This document shows, in pieces, positions 41,953 through 50,258 of a DNA stretch of 64,000 nt. Under the pieces are notes generated by a model. It was not told where the DNA came from, ran no database searches, and saw only the letters and a list, made by a program, of their open reading frames with translations. The stretch's first letter is position 1; each line of letters starts with the position of its first letter. The DNA lies in NCBI RefSeq assembly GCF_016522505.1, contig NZ_JAEHOH010000005.1, positions 1-64,000 on the forward strand. Direction: 5' to 3'. Made by a program: the position numbers and the translations under genes. This stretch comes from Leucobacter chromiisoli. Lineage in GTDB: Bacteria > Actinomycetota > Actinomycetes > Actinomycetales > Microbacteriaceae.

Positions 41953-42446
41953 CCTTCGGTGTCTCCTTCGTCCGTCCGTCCGAGCTCGATCTCGTCGCCG
42001 GCGGGCGCGCCCTGCGCGCGTTCGCTGTCGAGCGCGTGCTGCAGGATCACCACGGCCGCGGCCTGGTCGATCACCGACCGGCTCTGCTTCGTCTTCCGCC
42101 CGGCCTGGCGGAGCTGCCCGTGCGCAGAGACCGTCGAGAGCCGCTCGTCGACGAGGCGCACGGGAACGCCGCGGCTGCGGAGGCGCGCGGCCAGCCGTCG
42201 CGCGAAGCGCTCGGCGTCCTCGGTCGAGGGCGTCCGCTCGCCGCGGAGGTTCAGGGGCAGCCCGACGACGGCCTCCACCGCGCCCTCCTCGGCCGCGATC
42301 TCCTCGATGCGGGCGAGGTCGAGATCTCCGCTGCGATCCCTCGGCACCGTCTCGACCGGGGTCGCGAGCATGCCGTGCAGGTCGCTGCGGGCGACGCCCA
42401 CGCGGGCCTTGCCCACGTCGACGCCGAGGCGCACGCCGCTGCGCAC
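41949..42446 (-). CDS. ruvX: Holliday junction resolvase-like protein RuvX/YqgF
   Basis: A 165-residue RNase H-fold nuclease family protein, implicated in 16S rRNA 5' processing and in Holliday junction resolution. The first metal-site Asp lies in LGVDVGKARVGVARSD, Glu in VVGLPLNLRGE and Asp in VDERLSTVSA, so the active site is complete. GTG at 42446 begins one base after the alaS stop, which gives a short N terminus. The final ~25 residues are acidic. Confidence 0.92.
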   Translation of the reverse strand: MRSGVRLGVDVGKARVGVARSDLHGMLATPVETVPRDRSGDLDLARIEEIAAEEGAVEAVVGLPLNLRGERTPSTEDAERFARRLAARLRSRGVPVRLVDERLSTVSAHGQLRQAGRKTKQSRSVIDQAAAVVILQHALDSERAQGAPAGDEIELGRTDEGDTEG

Positions 42447-42447
42447 G

Positions 42448-45102
42448 CTATCCGCCCAGGCTCCGTCGGATCTCGGCGAGCGCCTCGCCGATCTTCGAGG
42501 GGTCGGTGCCGCCGCCCTGGGCCAGGTCGGGTTTGCCGCCCCCGCCGCCGCCGAGCACCTTCGCACCGAGCTTCGCGAGATCGCCCGCGCGCACGCCGCT
42601 GTCGCGGCCCGCCGCTGTGGTGGCCGCAATGACGACGGGCTTGCCGTCGGCCTCGCCGGCCAGCACGACCGCGCCGGCGGCGGAGCCGAGCTGCTCGCGC
42701 AGCTGCAGCGCGAGCCCGCGCAGGTCGTCGGCGGATCCCACGCGGCCGAGCGACGCGAGCACCACCCGCAGACCGCCGATCTCCTCCGCGCCGGCCAGCA
42801 GCTCGGGCACCCGCTGGGCGAGCCGCTCGGCCTCGAGCGCGGCGATCTTCTTCTCGGCCGCTCGGAGCTGCGCGCTGAGATCCTGCACCTTCGAGACCAG
42901 CTCGACGCGCGGCACCTTGAGCCCGCTCGTCAGCTGCTGCACGATCGTGCGCTCCGCCGCGAAGTTGCGGAAGGCCTCGAGGCCGACGAGCGACTCCACG
43001 CGCCGGTTGGTGGAGCCGACGGAGCTCTCCGACACGAGATTGATCATGCCGACCTCGGCCGAGCTCGAGACGTGCGTGCCCGCGCAGAGCTCGCGCGACC
43101 ACGGCCCCCCGATGTCGACCACCCGCACGCGGTCGCCGTACTTCTCGCCGAAGAGGGCCATCGCGCCGAGGGCCTTGGCCTCGTCGAGCGCCATCTCGCG
43201 GGTGACGACCTCGTAGTCGGAGCGGATCGCGAGGTTCGAGATCTCCTCGATCTCGCTCTTCGTCTCGGCGCTCAGGGCGTCGGAGTGGGTGAAGTCGAGG
43301 CGCAGGTACCCGGCCTTGTTGTAGGAGCCGGCCTGGTGGGCGTTCGGGCCCAGCACGTCCCGCAGCGCCGCGTGCACGATGTGCGTGCCGGAGTGCGCCT
43401 GGGTGGCGCCGCGACGGTAGTCGGCGTCGACGCGGGTCTCCGCCCGGGCGTCCAGCCCGACCGTGCCGACGGTCACGCGAACGGTGTGCACGACGAGGCC
43501 GGGGACCGGCCTCTGCACGTCGAGCACCTCGGCCTCGAAGCCGTCGCCCACGATGACGCCCTGATCGGAGTCCTGGCCCCCCGACTCGGCCCACAGCGAG
43601 GTCTCCGCGAGCACCAGCTCGGCGACGTCGCCCTCGCGCGCCTCCGTGGCGGGAGCGCCGTCGACGACGATCCCGAGCACCCGGCTCTCGTGGACGAGCT
43701 CGTCGTAGCCGGTGAACACCGTCTCGCCGAGCCCGCGCAGCTCCTTGTACACCGAGAGGTCGGCGCGCTGGCCCTTCTTGGCCTTCGCGTCGGCCTTCGC
43801 CCGATCGCGCTGCTCCTGCATCAGGGTCGTGAAGACGCCCCGGTCGACCGCGACGCCCGCCTCCTCGGCGATCTCGAGGGTCAGCTCGATCGGGAAGCCG
43901 TGCGTGTCGTGCAGCAGGAAGGCGGTGTCGCCGGCGACGGCGGCGCTCGCGCCCTTCGCGGTCTCCACCGCGGTGTCGAGGATCTGGATGCCCGACGCGA
44001 GGGTGCGCAGGAACGTCTTCTCCTCGGCGTAGGCCGCCCGCGAGATGAAGTCGAAGTCGCGCTCCACCTCGGGATAGCCGCCCTTCATCGCATCGCGCGA
44101 GACCGGGAACAGCTCCGCGAAGCTCGGGCCGTCGACGCCGAGCAGGCGCATCGACAGGATCACCCGGCGGAGCAGGCGGCGGAGGATGTAGCCGCGCCCC
44201 TCGTTCGAGGGGGTGACGCCGTCGGCGATGAGCATCAGGCCGCTGCGCACGTGATCCGCGATGACGCGCAGCCGCACGTCGTCGGCCTCGTTCTCGCCGT
44301 AGACCTTGCCCGCCAGTTCGGCGGCGCGGTCGAGCACGGGGCGCACCTGGTCGATCTCGTACATGTTCTCGACGCCCTGCTTGATGAAGGCGACGCGCTC
44401 GAGGCCGAGACCCGTGTCGATGTTCTTCTTCGGCAGCTCGCCCACGATCGTGAAGTCGGTCTTCGACTTCACGTCGGTGATCGCGTACTGCATGAACACG
44501 AGGTTCCAGATCTCGACGTAGCGGTCGTCGTCGGTGGCGGGGCCGCCGTCGATCCCGTACTCGGGGCCGCGGTCGAAGAAGATCTCCGAGCAGGGGCCCG
44601 CCGGCCCCGGCTGACCCGTGGACCAGTAGTTCGTGTCCTTGCCGAGACCCTGGATCCGCTCGTCGGGCAGGCCTGCGATCTCGCGCCACAGGGCCCGCGC
44701 CTCGTCGTCCTCCTCGTAGACGGTGACCCACAGGTCCTCGGGATCGAAGCCGAGGCCGCCCTCCTCCTCGCTCGCCGTCAGCAGCTCCCAGGCGAAGCGG
44801 ATCGCCCCCTCCTTGAAGTAGTCGCCGAAGGAGAAGTTGCCGCACATCTGGAAGAACGTGCCGTGCCGGGGGGTCTTGCCGACCTCCTCGATGTCGTTGG
44901 TGCGGATGCACTTCTGCACGCTCGTCGCCGAGGGATAGGGGGCGGGGACGAGCCCGGAGAGGTAGGGCACGAACGGAACCATGCCCGCCACCGTGAACAT
45001 CAGGCTGGGATCGTCGCTGACGAGCGATGCCGACGGCACGACGGTGTGACCGCGCTTCTCGAAGAAGTCGAGCCAGCGGCGATGAATTTCAGCGGTCTGC
45101 AT
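42448..45102 (-). CDS. alaS: alanyl-tRNA synthetase
   Basis: An 884-residue class II synthetase with catalytic domain, editing domain and C-terminal DHHA1 domain. The start QTAEIHRRWLDFFEKRGHT is typical. The editing site HSGTHIVHAALRDVLG and the zinc ligands in ELCAGTHVSSSAEVG are intact, and the C-Ala glycine-rich end (GAKVLGGGGGGKPDLAQGGG) closes the protein. ATG follows a weak AAGGA. It heads the run alaS-ruvX-mltG-aroE-aroC-aroK-aroB. Confidence 0.97.
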   Translation of the reverse strand: MQTAEIHRRWLDFFEKRGHTVVPSASLVSDDPSLMFTVAGMVPFVPYLSGLVPAPYPSATSVQKCIRTNDIEEVGKTPRHGTFFQMCGNFSFGDYFKEGAIRFAWELLTASEEEGGLGFDPEDLWVTVYEEDDEARALWREIAGLPDERIQGLGKDTNYWSTGQPGPAGPCSEIFFDRGPEYGIDGGPATDDDRYVEIWNLVFMQYAITDVKSKTDFTIVGELPKKNIDTGLGLERVAFIKQGVENMYEIDQVRPVLDRAAELAGKVYGENEADDVRLRVIADHVRSGLMLIADGVTPSNEGRGYILRRLLRRVILSMRLLGVDGPSFAELFPVSRDAMKGGYPEVERDFDFISRAAYAEEKTFLRTLASGIQILDTAVETAKGASAAVAGDTAFLLHDTHGFPIELTLEIAEEAGVAVDRGVFTTLMQEQRDRAKADAKAKKGQRADLSVYKELRGLGETVFTGYDELVHESRVLGIVVDGAPATEAREGDVAELVLAETSLWAESGGQDSDQGVIVGDGFEAEVLDVQRPVPGLVVHTVRVTVGTVGLDARAETRVDADYRRGATQAHSGTHIVHAALRDVLGPNAHQAGSYNKAGYLRLDFTHSDALSAETKSEIEEISNLAIRSDYEVVTREMALDEAKALGAMALFGEKYGDRVRVVDIGGPWSRELCAGTHVSSSAEVGMINLVSESSVGSTNRRVESLVGLEAFRNFAAERTIVQQLTSGLKVPRVELVSKVQDLSAQLRAAEKKIAALEAERLAQRVPELLAGAEEIGGLRVVLASLGRVGSADDLRGLALQLREQLGSAAGAVVLAGEADGKPVVIAATTAAGRDSGVRAGDLAKLGAKVLGGGGGGKPDLAQGGGTDPSKIGEALAEIRRSLGG

Positions 45103-45185
45103 CAGAGAACGTCGATCCTTATCAATCGTGAACGGGGGTGCGCCGCGCTGCGGACGCGCGCTGCGCGGGGAAGGGCGGCCGGCGC

Positions 45186-45407
45186 CTATTTCTCGTTGAG
45201 TTCGCGGAGGGCGCTCTCGACCTCGTCGAGCGCCTCCTCCCCCGCGGACTCGGCGGCGCGGTAGCCCGCGGCGAGGGCGTCGCCGAACTCCCGCGTGCCC
45301 CGGTTCACCCGCTCGAAGAAGCGGCGACCCTCCGGGGACTGGTTGACGAAGTGGGCGGCGACGAAGCCGAGCACGACTCCGAACAGCAACCAGAACAGCT
45401 TGCGCAT
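45186..45407 (-). CDS. small single-pass membrane protein
   Basis: A 73-residue protein with one N-terminal hydrophobic helix (residues ~4-21, LFWLLFGVVLGFVAAHFV) and an amphipathic, acidic remainder rich in Glu and Ala. It resembles small YtxH-like membrane proteins in layout but has no firm family call. ATG follows AAGGA by eight bases. It lies 83 bases upstream of alaS, a position where related genomes also carry a small membrane protein. Function unknown. Confidence 0.75.
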   Translation of the reverse strand: MRKLFWLLFGVVLGFVAAHFVNQSPEGRRFFERVNRGTREFGDALAAGYRAAESAGEEALDEVESALRELNEK

Positions 45408-45465
45408 TCCCTCATCCTTCCGCCTGAACGCTCCCGACCCGGGAGCCGAGGCAACGATGCCCTCC

Positions 45466-45471
45466 AGTTTA
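45466..45471 (-). promoter_or_regulatory. candidate -10 upstream of the small membrane protein and alaS run
   Basis: TAAACT on the minus strand would give a leader of about 50 nt containing a small CTCCCG/CGGGAG hairpin. No clear -35. Confidence 0.35.
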
Positions 45472-45528
45472 GTCGGAGAGCATGGGCGCCCGCTCAGCGG
45501 ACCCGCCGCGGGTCGGCCCCGAACGACG

Positions 45529-45560
45529 AGAAGGGGGTGCCGCGAACGACACCCCCTTCT
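45529..45560 (-). terminator. rpsD terminator
   Basis: An 11-bp stem (AGAAGGGGGTG with CACCCCCTTCT) and 10-nt loop lie 17 bases past the rpsD stop. Confidence 0.75.
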
Positions 45561-45577
45561 TCACACCGTCTCGGCGA

Positions 45578-46207
45578 TCAGCGGCCCGAGTAGTACTCGA
45601 CGACCAGCTGGACCTCGCAGGTCACGGGAACCTCGGCGCGCTTCGGACGACGCACCAGGCGCGCCTGCAGCTTGTCGAGCTCGACCTCGAGGTAGCCCGG
45701 GACGTTGGGCAGGACCTCGGCGTGGCCGCCGGCGGCAGCGACCTGGAAGGGCTCGAGGCTCTCCGAACGCTCCTTGACGTGGATGAGCTGACCCGGCTTC
45801 ACGCGGAAGGAGGGACGGTCGACGATCTTGCCGTCGACGAGGATGTGGCGGTGCACGACGAGCTGACGGGCCTGCGCCGTGGTGCGGGCGAAGCCGGCGC
45901 GCAGCACGAGGGCGTCGAGGCGCATCTCGAGCAGCTCGACGAGGTTCTCACCGGTCAGGCCGTCCTGGCGACGAGCCTCGTTGAACGCGATGACGAGCTG
46001 CTTCTCGCGGATGCCGTACTGGGCCCGCAGACGCTGCTTCTCGCGCAGACGCACGGCGTAGTCGCTGTCGCTCTTGCGCTTGGTGCGGCCGTGCTGGCCG
46101 GGGCCGTAGGGGCGCTTCTCGAGGTAGCGCGCGGCCTTCGGGGTCAGGGCGATCCCGAGCGAGCGGGAGAGGCGGGTCTTCGAGCGGGTACGCGACGTAG
46201 TCGACAC
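45578..46207 (-). CDS. rpsD: 30S ribosomal protein S4
   Basis: A 209-residue primary 16S rRNA-binding protein. N-terminal RSLGIALTPKAARYLEKRPY and GPGQHGRTKRKSDSDYAVRL are typical of the actinobacterial non-zinc form. The S4 RNA-binding domain lies around residues 98-160 (MRLDALVLRAGFARTTAQAR then QLVVHRHILVDGK). The GTG start has an AAAGGA site and gives the family length; 35 upstream residues in the open frame are dismissed. It is monocistronic, with its own leader and terminator. Confidence 0.96.
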   Translation of the reverse strand: MSTTSRTRSKTRLSRSLGIALTPKAARYLEKRPYGPGQHGRTKRKSDSDYAVRLREKQRLRAQYGIREKQLVIAFNEARRQDGLTGENLVELLEMRLDALVLRAGFARTTAQARQLVVHRHILVDGKIVDRPSFRVKPGQLIHVKERSESLEPFQVAAAGGHAEVLPNVPGYLEVELDKLQARLVRRPKRAEVPVTCEVQLVVEYYSGR

Positions 46208-46238
46208 GTGGGTCCTTTCGGGTTTCTGTCTTCGTTGC

Positions 46239-46260
46239 CGCGGTTCAGGGTCGAACCGCG
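46239..46260 (-). promoter_or_regulatory. stem-loop in the rpsD leader
   Basis: CGCGGTTC and GAACCGCG form an 8-bp stem with a 6-nt loop, 31 bases upstream of the rpsD GTG. S4 represses its own mRNA in other bacteria, so this is a candidate control element; the sequence alone does not prove it. Confidence 0.4.
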
Positions 46261-46462
46261 TGTTCTCTCGGCCAGGCTGCGCCCGCATCGTATGCTCTCG
46301 CACCCGATGCACGCGACGCAGCGAACCGCTATCGGTGAGGGAACGACCAGTTGCAGAAACCCGGCTACAGGGCGACTGCCACCTGCTCCCCGCCTGCAGC
46401 CAGCGGCGGGGCGGTGTTGGCCAGCGAACAGTCTACCAGACGACCGGCAGAGCTGCGGCCCA

Positions 46463-47959
46463 TCAGCCCCGTGTGATGCGGCGGATCTTCTCGAGGCGCT
46501 CCGAGATCTCGCGCTCGTTGCCGTGCTGGGACGGCGAGTAGTAGACGCGATCGACCAGCTCGTCGGGGAGATACTGCTGCCGCGACACGCCTCGGGGGTC
46601 GCTGTGCGGGTAGACGTACCCCCTGCCGTGCCCCATGCGCTTCGCACCCGGGTAGTGGGCATCGCGCAGATGCTTCGGCACCATCCCGAAACGGCCCGCC
46701 TTCACGTCGGCGATCGCCGAGTCGATGGCGACGATCGCCGCGTTCGACTTCGGAGCCGTGGCGATGTATATCGTCGCCTCCGCGAGCGGGATCCGCGCCT
46801 CCGGCAGCCCGATGAGCTGCGTTGCCTCCGCAGCGGCCACGGCGATGGGCAGCGCCTGAGGATCGGCGAGACCCACGTCCTCGGCGGCGTGCACCATCAG
46901 CCGCCGCGCGATGAACCGCGGATCCTCGCCGGCCTCGATCATGCGCGCCAGGTAGTGCACCGCGGCGTCGGGATCGGAGCCGCGCAGCGATTTGATGAAG
47001 GCGCTGATCACGTCGTAGTGCTGATCACCGTTGCGGTCGTAGCGCAGCAGCGCCCGATCGACGGCCTTCGACACGATCTCCGCCGTGATGACCGGGACGG
47101 AGCCCGCATGGCCGCCCTCTCCCTCGGGGCGCCCGCCGTCACTTGCGCCCGCGTGCCCGTCGTGGCTCTCCTGCTCGCCGGGGCTCTCGTGCTCACCTGA
47201 GTCCGCTTCTGCCGCTCCCTCTTCCCCGTCCTCCGTCTCTCCGCCGTCCTCCGTCTCTCCGCCGTCTGTGTCTGCGTCACCCGCGCTCGCGAGCGCCGAT
47301 GCCGCGGCGGCCTCGAGACCGGTGAGCGCGCGCCGCGCGTCGCCCGACGCGAGCTGCACGAGCGCCTCGAGCCCCTCCTCCGACAGCCGCACCGATCCGC
47401 CCAGGCCCCTCGGATCCTCGACCGCGCGTAGCAGCAGCTGCCTCAGGTCGTCGTCGTCGAGCGGCTCCAGGGTCAGCAGCAGGGATCGGGAGAGCAGCGG
47501 GCTGATCACCGAGAAGGAGGGGTTCTCGGTGGTCGCGGCCACCAGGGTGACCCACCCGTTCTCGACGCCGGGGAGCAGTGCGTCTTGCTGGGCCTTCGTG
47601 AAGCGATGGATCTCGTCGAGGAAGAGCACCGTGGCGACGCCGTAGAGATCGCGGTCGTTCAGCGCGCGCTCCATCACCGTGCGCACGTCCTTGATGCCCG
47701 CCGTCACCGCCGAGAGCTCCACGAAGCGGCGGCCGCTCGAGTGGGCGATGGCCTGGGCCAGCGTGGTCTTGCCCGTGCCCGGAGGGCCCCAGAGGATGAC
47801 GGACACGGCCCCCCTCGTGCCGTCCTCCGCCGCGGCCAGCACGCGCAGCGGCGAGCCCGCTCGCAGCAGGTGCCGCTGCCCCACGACCTCGTCGAGCGAA
47901 CGCGGCCGCATGCGCACCGCGAGCGGCGCAGTCTGACCGGGAGAAGCCGAGGAGTTCAT
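46463..47959 (-). CDS. rarA: replication-associated recombination protein RarA (MgsA)
   Basis: A 498-residue AAA+ clamp-loader-like ATPase acting at stalled forks. Walker A is GPPGTGKT (residues 58-65), Walker B DEIH (115-118), sensor 1 AATTENPSF. Residues ~227-287, between the AAA+ lid and the tetramerisation domain, are a strongly acidic, Gly/Glu/Asp/His-rich insert absent from typical RarA, partly encoded by an 18-bp tandem repeat. The C-terminal domain resumes at [19 protein letters not shown] and ends with the conserved [11 protein letters not shown] block. ATG at 47959 is 6 nt after a TACCAT element; an in-frame ATG at 47992 is less likely. Confidence 0.93.
   Translation of the reverse strand: MNSSASPGQTAPLAVRMRPRSLDEVVGQRHLLRAGSPLRVLAAAEDGTRGAVSVILWGPPGTGKTTLAQAIAHSSGRRFVELSAVTAGIKDVRTVMERALNDRDLYGVATVLFLDEIHRFTKAQQDALLPGVENGWVTLVAATTENPSFSVISPLLSRSLLLTLEPLDDDDLRQLLLRAVEDPRGLGGSVRLSEEGLEALVQLASGDARRALTGLEAAAASALASAGDADTDGGETEDGGETEDGEEGAAEADSGEHESPGEQESHDGHAGASDGGRPEGEGGHAGSVPVITAEIVSKAVDRALLRYDRNGDQHYDVISAFIKSLRGSDPDAAVHYLARMIEAGEDPRFIARRLMVHAAEDVGLADPQALPIAVAAAEATQLIGLPEARIPLAEATIYIATAPKSNAAIVAIDSAIADVKAGRFGMVPKHLRDAHYPGAKRMGHGRGYVYPHSDPRGVSRQQYLPDELVDRVYYSPSQHGNEREISERLEKIRRITRG
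47228..47263. repeat. 18-bp tandem repeat in the RarA acidic insert
   Basis: Two identical copies of GTCCTCCGTCTCTCCGCC, in frame, encode Gly-Gly-Glu-Thr-Glu-Asp repeats on the minus strand. Confidence 0.8.
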
Positions 47960-47965
47960 GCGGCC

Positions 47966-47971
47966 ATGGTA
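47966..47971 (-). promoter_or_regulatory. -10 hexamer, leaderless rarA start
   Basis: TACCAT on the minus strand ends 6 nt before the ATG at 47959. Confidence 0.45.
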
Positions 47972-48007
47972 TCGAGCACCGCCGACACACACGGCTACTG
48001 CGCTGTG

Positions 48008-48013
48008 GCATAG
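48008..48013 (+). promoter_or_regulatory. candidate -10 of the DUF349 gene
   Basis: CATAGT would give a leader of about 56 nt ahead of the GTG at 48076. The -35 is not clear. Confidence 0.3.
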
Positions 48014-48075
48014 TGGGAAGAGTCTATCCCGGTCGGCCTCCGAACCGACCCCACTATCGACAGGTGAGTAGCACG

Positions 48076-49311
48076 GTGAGCGAAGCGACGAACGAGACGC
48101 CCTGGGGACGAGTCGACGAGAACCGCACGGTGTACGTGCGGGAGGGCGACACCGAGCGCGCGGTGGGCGAGTTCCCCGACGGGACCCCCGAGGAGGCGCT
48201 CGCCTACTTCACCCGCAAGTTCGCGGATCTCGAGGGCCAGGTCTCCATCCTCGAGCAGCGCATCGCGCGCGGCACCGCGCCCGCCGATGTCGCCGACACC
48301 GTCTCGCGCCTGCAGGAGCAGCTCGTCGAGCCCGCCGCGGTGGGCGACATCGCCTCGCTCCGCGAGCGCGTCGCCAAGCTCGGCGGCAAGGCGAACGAGC
48401 TCAGCGAGAAGCAGCAGGCCGAGCGCGAGGCCGCCCGCAAGGAGGCGCTGGCCCACCGCGAGTCGATCGTCGCTGAGGCCGAGCGACTCGCGGCGCAGCC
48501 CGAGAGCTCGATCCGCTGGAAGGAGACGGGGCAGGCCTTCGAGCAGCTCTTCACCGACTGGCAGACCTCGCAGCGCACCGGCCCGCAGGTGCCGAAGTCG
48601 CAGGCCGACGCGCTCTGGAAGCGCTTCCGCTCGGCCAGGCAGACCTTCGACTCCGCGCGCCGCGCGCACTTCGCCCAGATGGACGCCAACAACAAAGAGG
48701 TGAAGCAGCGCAAGGAGCGCATCATCGCCGCCGCGGAGGCGCTCGCCCCGAAGGGCGTCGAGGGCATTCCCGCGTATCGCGGCCTGCTCGACGAGTGGAA
48801 GGCCGCCGGGCGGGCCAGCCGCAAGCTCGACGACCAGCTCTGGGCTCGGTTCAAGGCAGCCGGTGACGTGCTCTATCAGGCGAAGGCCGAGGAGGTGGCG
48901 CAGACGAACGAGGAGTACTCGGCGAATCTCGCCGCCAAGGAGGCGCTCCTCGACGAGGCCGAGCCCATCCTGCAGGACGCGGATCGGGTCTCCGCCAGGA
49001 AGAAGCTGACCGCGATCCAGCTGCGCTGGGACGAGATCGGCCGGGTGCCCCGGGAGTCCCTGCGGCAGGTCGAGGGCAGGCTCCGCAAGATCGAGGACCA
49101 CGTGAAGGAGCTCGAGGACGAGCACTGGCGCAAGACCAATCCGGAGACGAAGGCCCGCAGCGAGGGTCTGCGCGGGCAGCTCGAGGCGTCCATCGCGGAG
49201 CTCACGGAGACCATCGATGCGGCGAAGGCCTCGGGCGACTCCCGCGCTCAGGCCGAGGCGGAGCAGAAGCTGGCCACTCAGCAGTCCTGGCTGGCGGCCA
49301 TCGCCGACTGA
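48076..49311 (+). CDS. DUF349 domain-containing protein
   Basis: A 411-residue, almost entirely helical, charged protein with three DUF349 repeats, seen as spaced [35 protein letters not shown] and [20 protein letters not shown] units. Coiled-coil character is strong throughout. The family is widespread in actinobacteria; function is unknown, with links to stress or ribosome biology only suggested. GTG at 48076 was chosen for the AGGTGAG site ahead of it; GTG at 48064 in the same frame is an alternative. It is divergent from rarA. Confidence 0.88.
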   Translation: MSEATNETPWGRVDENRTVYVREGDTERAVGEFPDGTPEEALAYFTRKFADLEGQVSILEQRIARGTAPADVADTVSRLQEQLVEPAAVGDIASLRERVAKLGGKANELSEKQQAEREAARKEALAHRESIVAEAERLAAQPESSIRWKETGQAFEQLFTDWQTSQRTGPQVPKSQADALWKRFRSARQTFDSARRAHFAQMDANNKEVKQRKERIIAAAEALAPKGVEGIPAYRGLLDEWKAAGRASRKLDDQLWARFKAAGDVLYQAKAEEVAQTNEEYSANLAAKEALLDEAEPILQDADRVSARKKLTAIQLRWDEIGRVPRESLRQVEGRLRKIEDHVKELEDEHWRKTNPETKARSEGLRGQLEASIAELTETIDAAKASGDSRAQAEAEQKLATQQSWLAAIAD

Positions 49312-49336
49312 CGCCGGACGAGGCGCCATCCGTCCT

Positions 49337-49354
49337 CTGTGGATCCGTCCACAG
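49337..49354. repeat. CTGTGGA-TCCG-TCCACAG palindrome
   Basis: A perfect 7-bp inverted repeat around 4 nt lies 26 bases after the DUF349 gene. Its arms match those of the palindrome at 34427-34452. It could serve as a terminator or be a dispersed repeat. Confidence 0.6.
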
Positions 49355-49429
49355 GGGGCGTTTCGCATCTCTCAGCGGCGAGTCATACACATTCCCGCTC
49401 CTGGCCTGGCCGTCGCGTCTCGGGTGACC

Positions 49430-49435
49430 GATCAT
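49430..49435 (+). promoter_or_regulatory. possible -10 hexamer before the AbiEi-like gene
   Basis: GATCAT ends 6 nt before the ATG at 49442. It is the weakest of the leaderless candidates. Confidence 0.25.
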
Positions 49436-49441
49436 AGGGGC

Positions 49442-50020
49442 ATGGACGACTCTCTCCTTCCCCCGCCGCACAGGGGCCCGCCGCCGCCCCGGCTCGACCT
49501 CTGGCCGGCAGCCCTCCGCTCCGCCGAGACGCTCCGCGGCTCGCTCGTGCGCTGCGGACCGGGCCACCGCTCCATCGGATGGCCGGAGACGCCGCGGGTG
49601 CGCGCGACGGCGCTCGCGCCCTGGCTCGACCGGGGGTACGTGGCCGCGTATCTCACGGCCGCATGGGTCTGGGGAGCTGCGCGGTCGCCCGGCTCCCCAC
49701 TGCAGTTCAGCACTCCCGCCGGGGTGCGCAGACCGGACCGCTGCGCGGCGAACGAGCGGGTCCGGCAGCTGAGCCACACTCCCGCCGACGTCACCCGGTT
49801 CGGGGCGTTCGGAGTGATGACACCCGTGCGCACCGTCTCCGACCTCCTCCGCCTGCCGGGCCGCTTCCCGATCGAGCACGCCGTCGCCTGCCGACTGCTG
49901 TTCCGGAACATCCCCGGCGGTGCCGCCGCCGTCTCCGAGCTGCTGCGGTCCGGCCCGGCGAGACACCGCCGCATCGCCCTCGAACGGCTCGGACGGATAT
50001 CGACGACCGTCGCGGCTTGA
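49442..50020 (+). CDS. AbiEi-like protein of unknown function
   Basis: A 192-residue protein. The central part (AYLTAAWVWGAARSPGSPLQ and VMTPVRTVSDLLR) resembles the C-terminal region of AbiEi-type antitoxin-like proteins that are frequent in actinobacteria, but the N-terminal HTH is not evident and no AbiEii toxin gene is adjacent. The N terminus is Pro-rich. The open frame reaches back 75 codons into the DUF349 gene, which is not credible; ATG at 49442 has only a weak G-rich site or a leaderless -10. Its 3' end runs into a tandem-repeat tract. The family call is tentative. Confidence 0.55.
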   Translation: MDDSLLPPPHRGPPPPRLDLWPAALRSAETLRGSLVRCGPGHRSIGWPETPRVRATALAPWLDRGYVAAYLTAAWVWGAARSPGSPLQFSTPAGVRRPDRCAANERVRQLSHTPADVTRFGAFGVMTPVRTVSDLLRLPGRFPIEHAVACRLLFRNIPGGAAAVSELLRSGPARHRRIALERLGRISTTVAA

Positions 50021-50041
50021 GCGGACACCGACAGCCGTCGC

Positions 50042-50155
50042 GGGCTCAAAGGAACACCGACGGGAACCGCGGCTCGAGCAGACACCGACAACCACCGCGG
50101 GCTCAAAGGAACACCGACGGGAACCGCAGCTCGAGCAGACACCGACAACCACCGC
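50042..50155. repeat. 57-bp tandem repeat tract
   Basis: Two 57-bp copies (50042-50098 and 50099-50155) differ at one base. Each is made of two related half-units sharing ACCGAC and CTCGAG/CTCAAA blocks. Degenerate half-units extend on both sides, from about 49990 to 50230. The tract fills the intergenic region between the convergent AbiEi-like and rel genes. Confidence 0.85.
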
Positions 50156-50258
50156 GGCTCGAGCGGACACCGACGACCACCGCGGGAGACCGCCGACCCG
50201 GCCGAGCAACCACCGCGGCTCGAGCGACGGCCGGCAACCGGGCCGAGCCGCCCCTCCC

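Noticed and set aside
45120..45185. T-box or alanine riboswitch near alaS
   Set aside because: The alaS leader is short with no specifier stem or T-box sequence, and this stretch lies inside the gap to the small membrane protein gene.
50042..50155. CRISPR array
   Set aside because: The units are contiguous tandem repeats with no unique spacers, and no cas genes are present.
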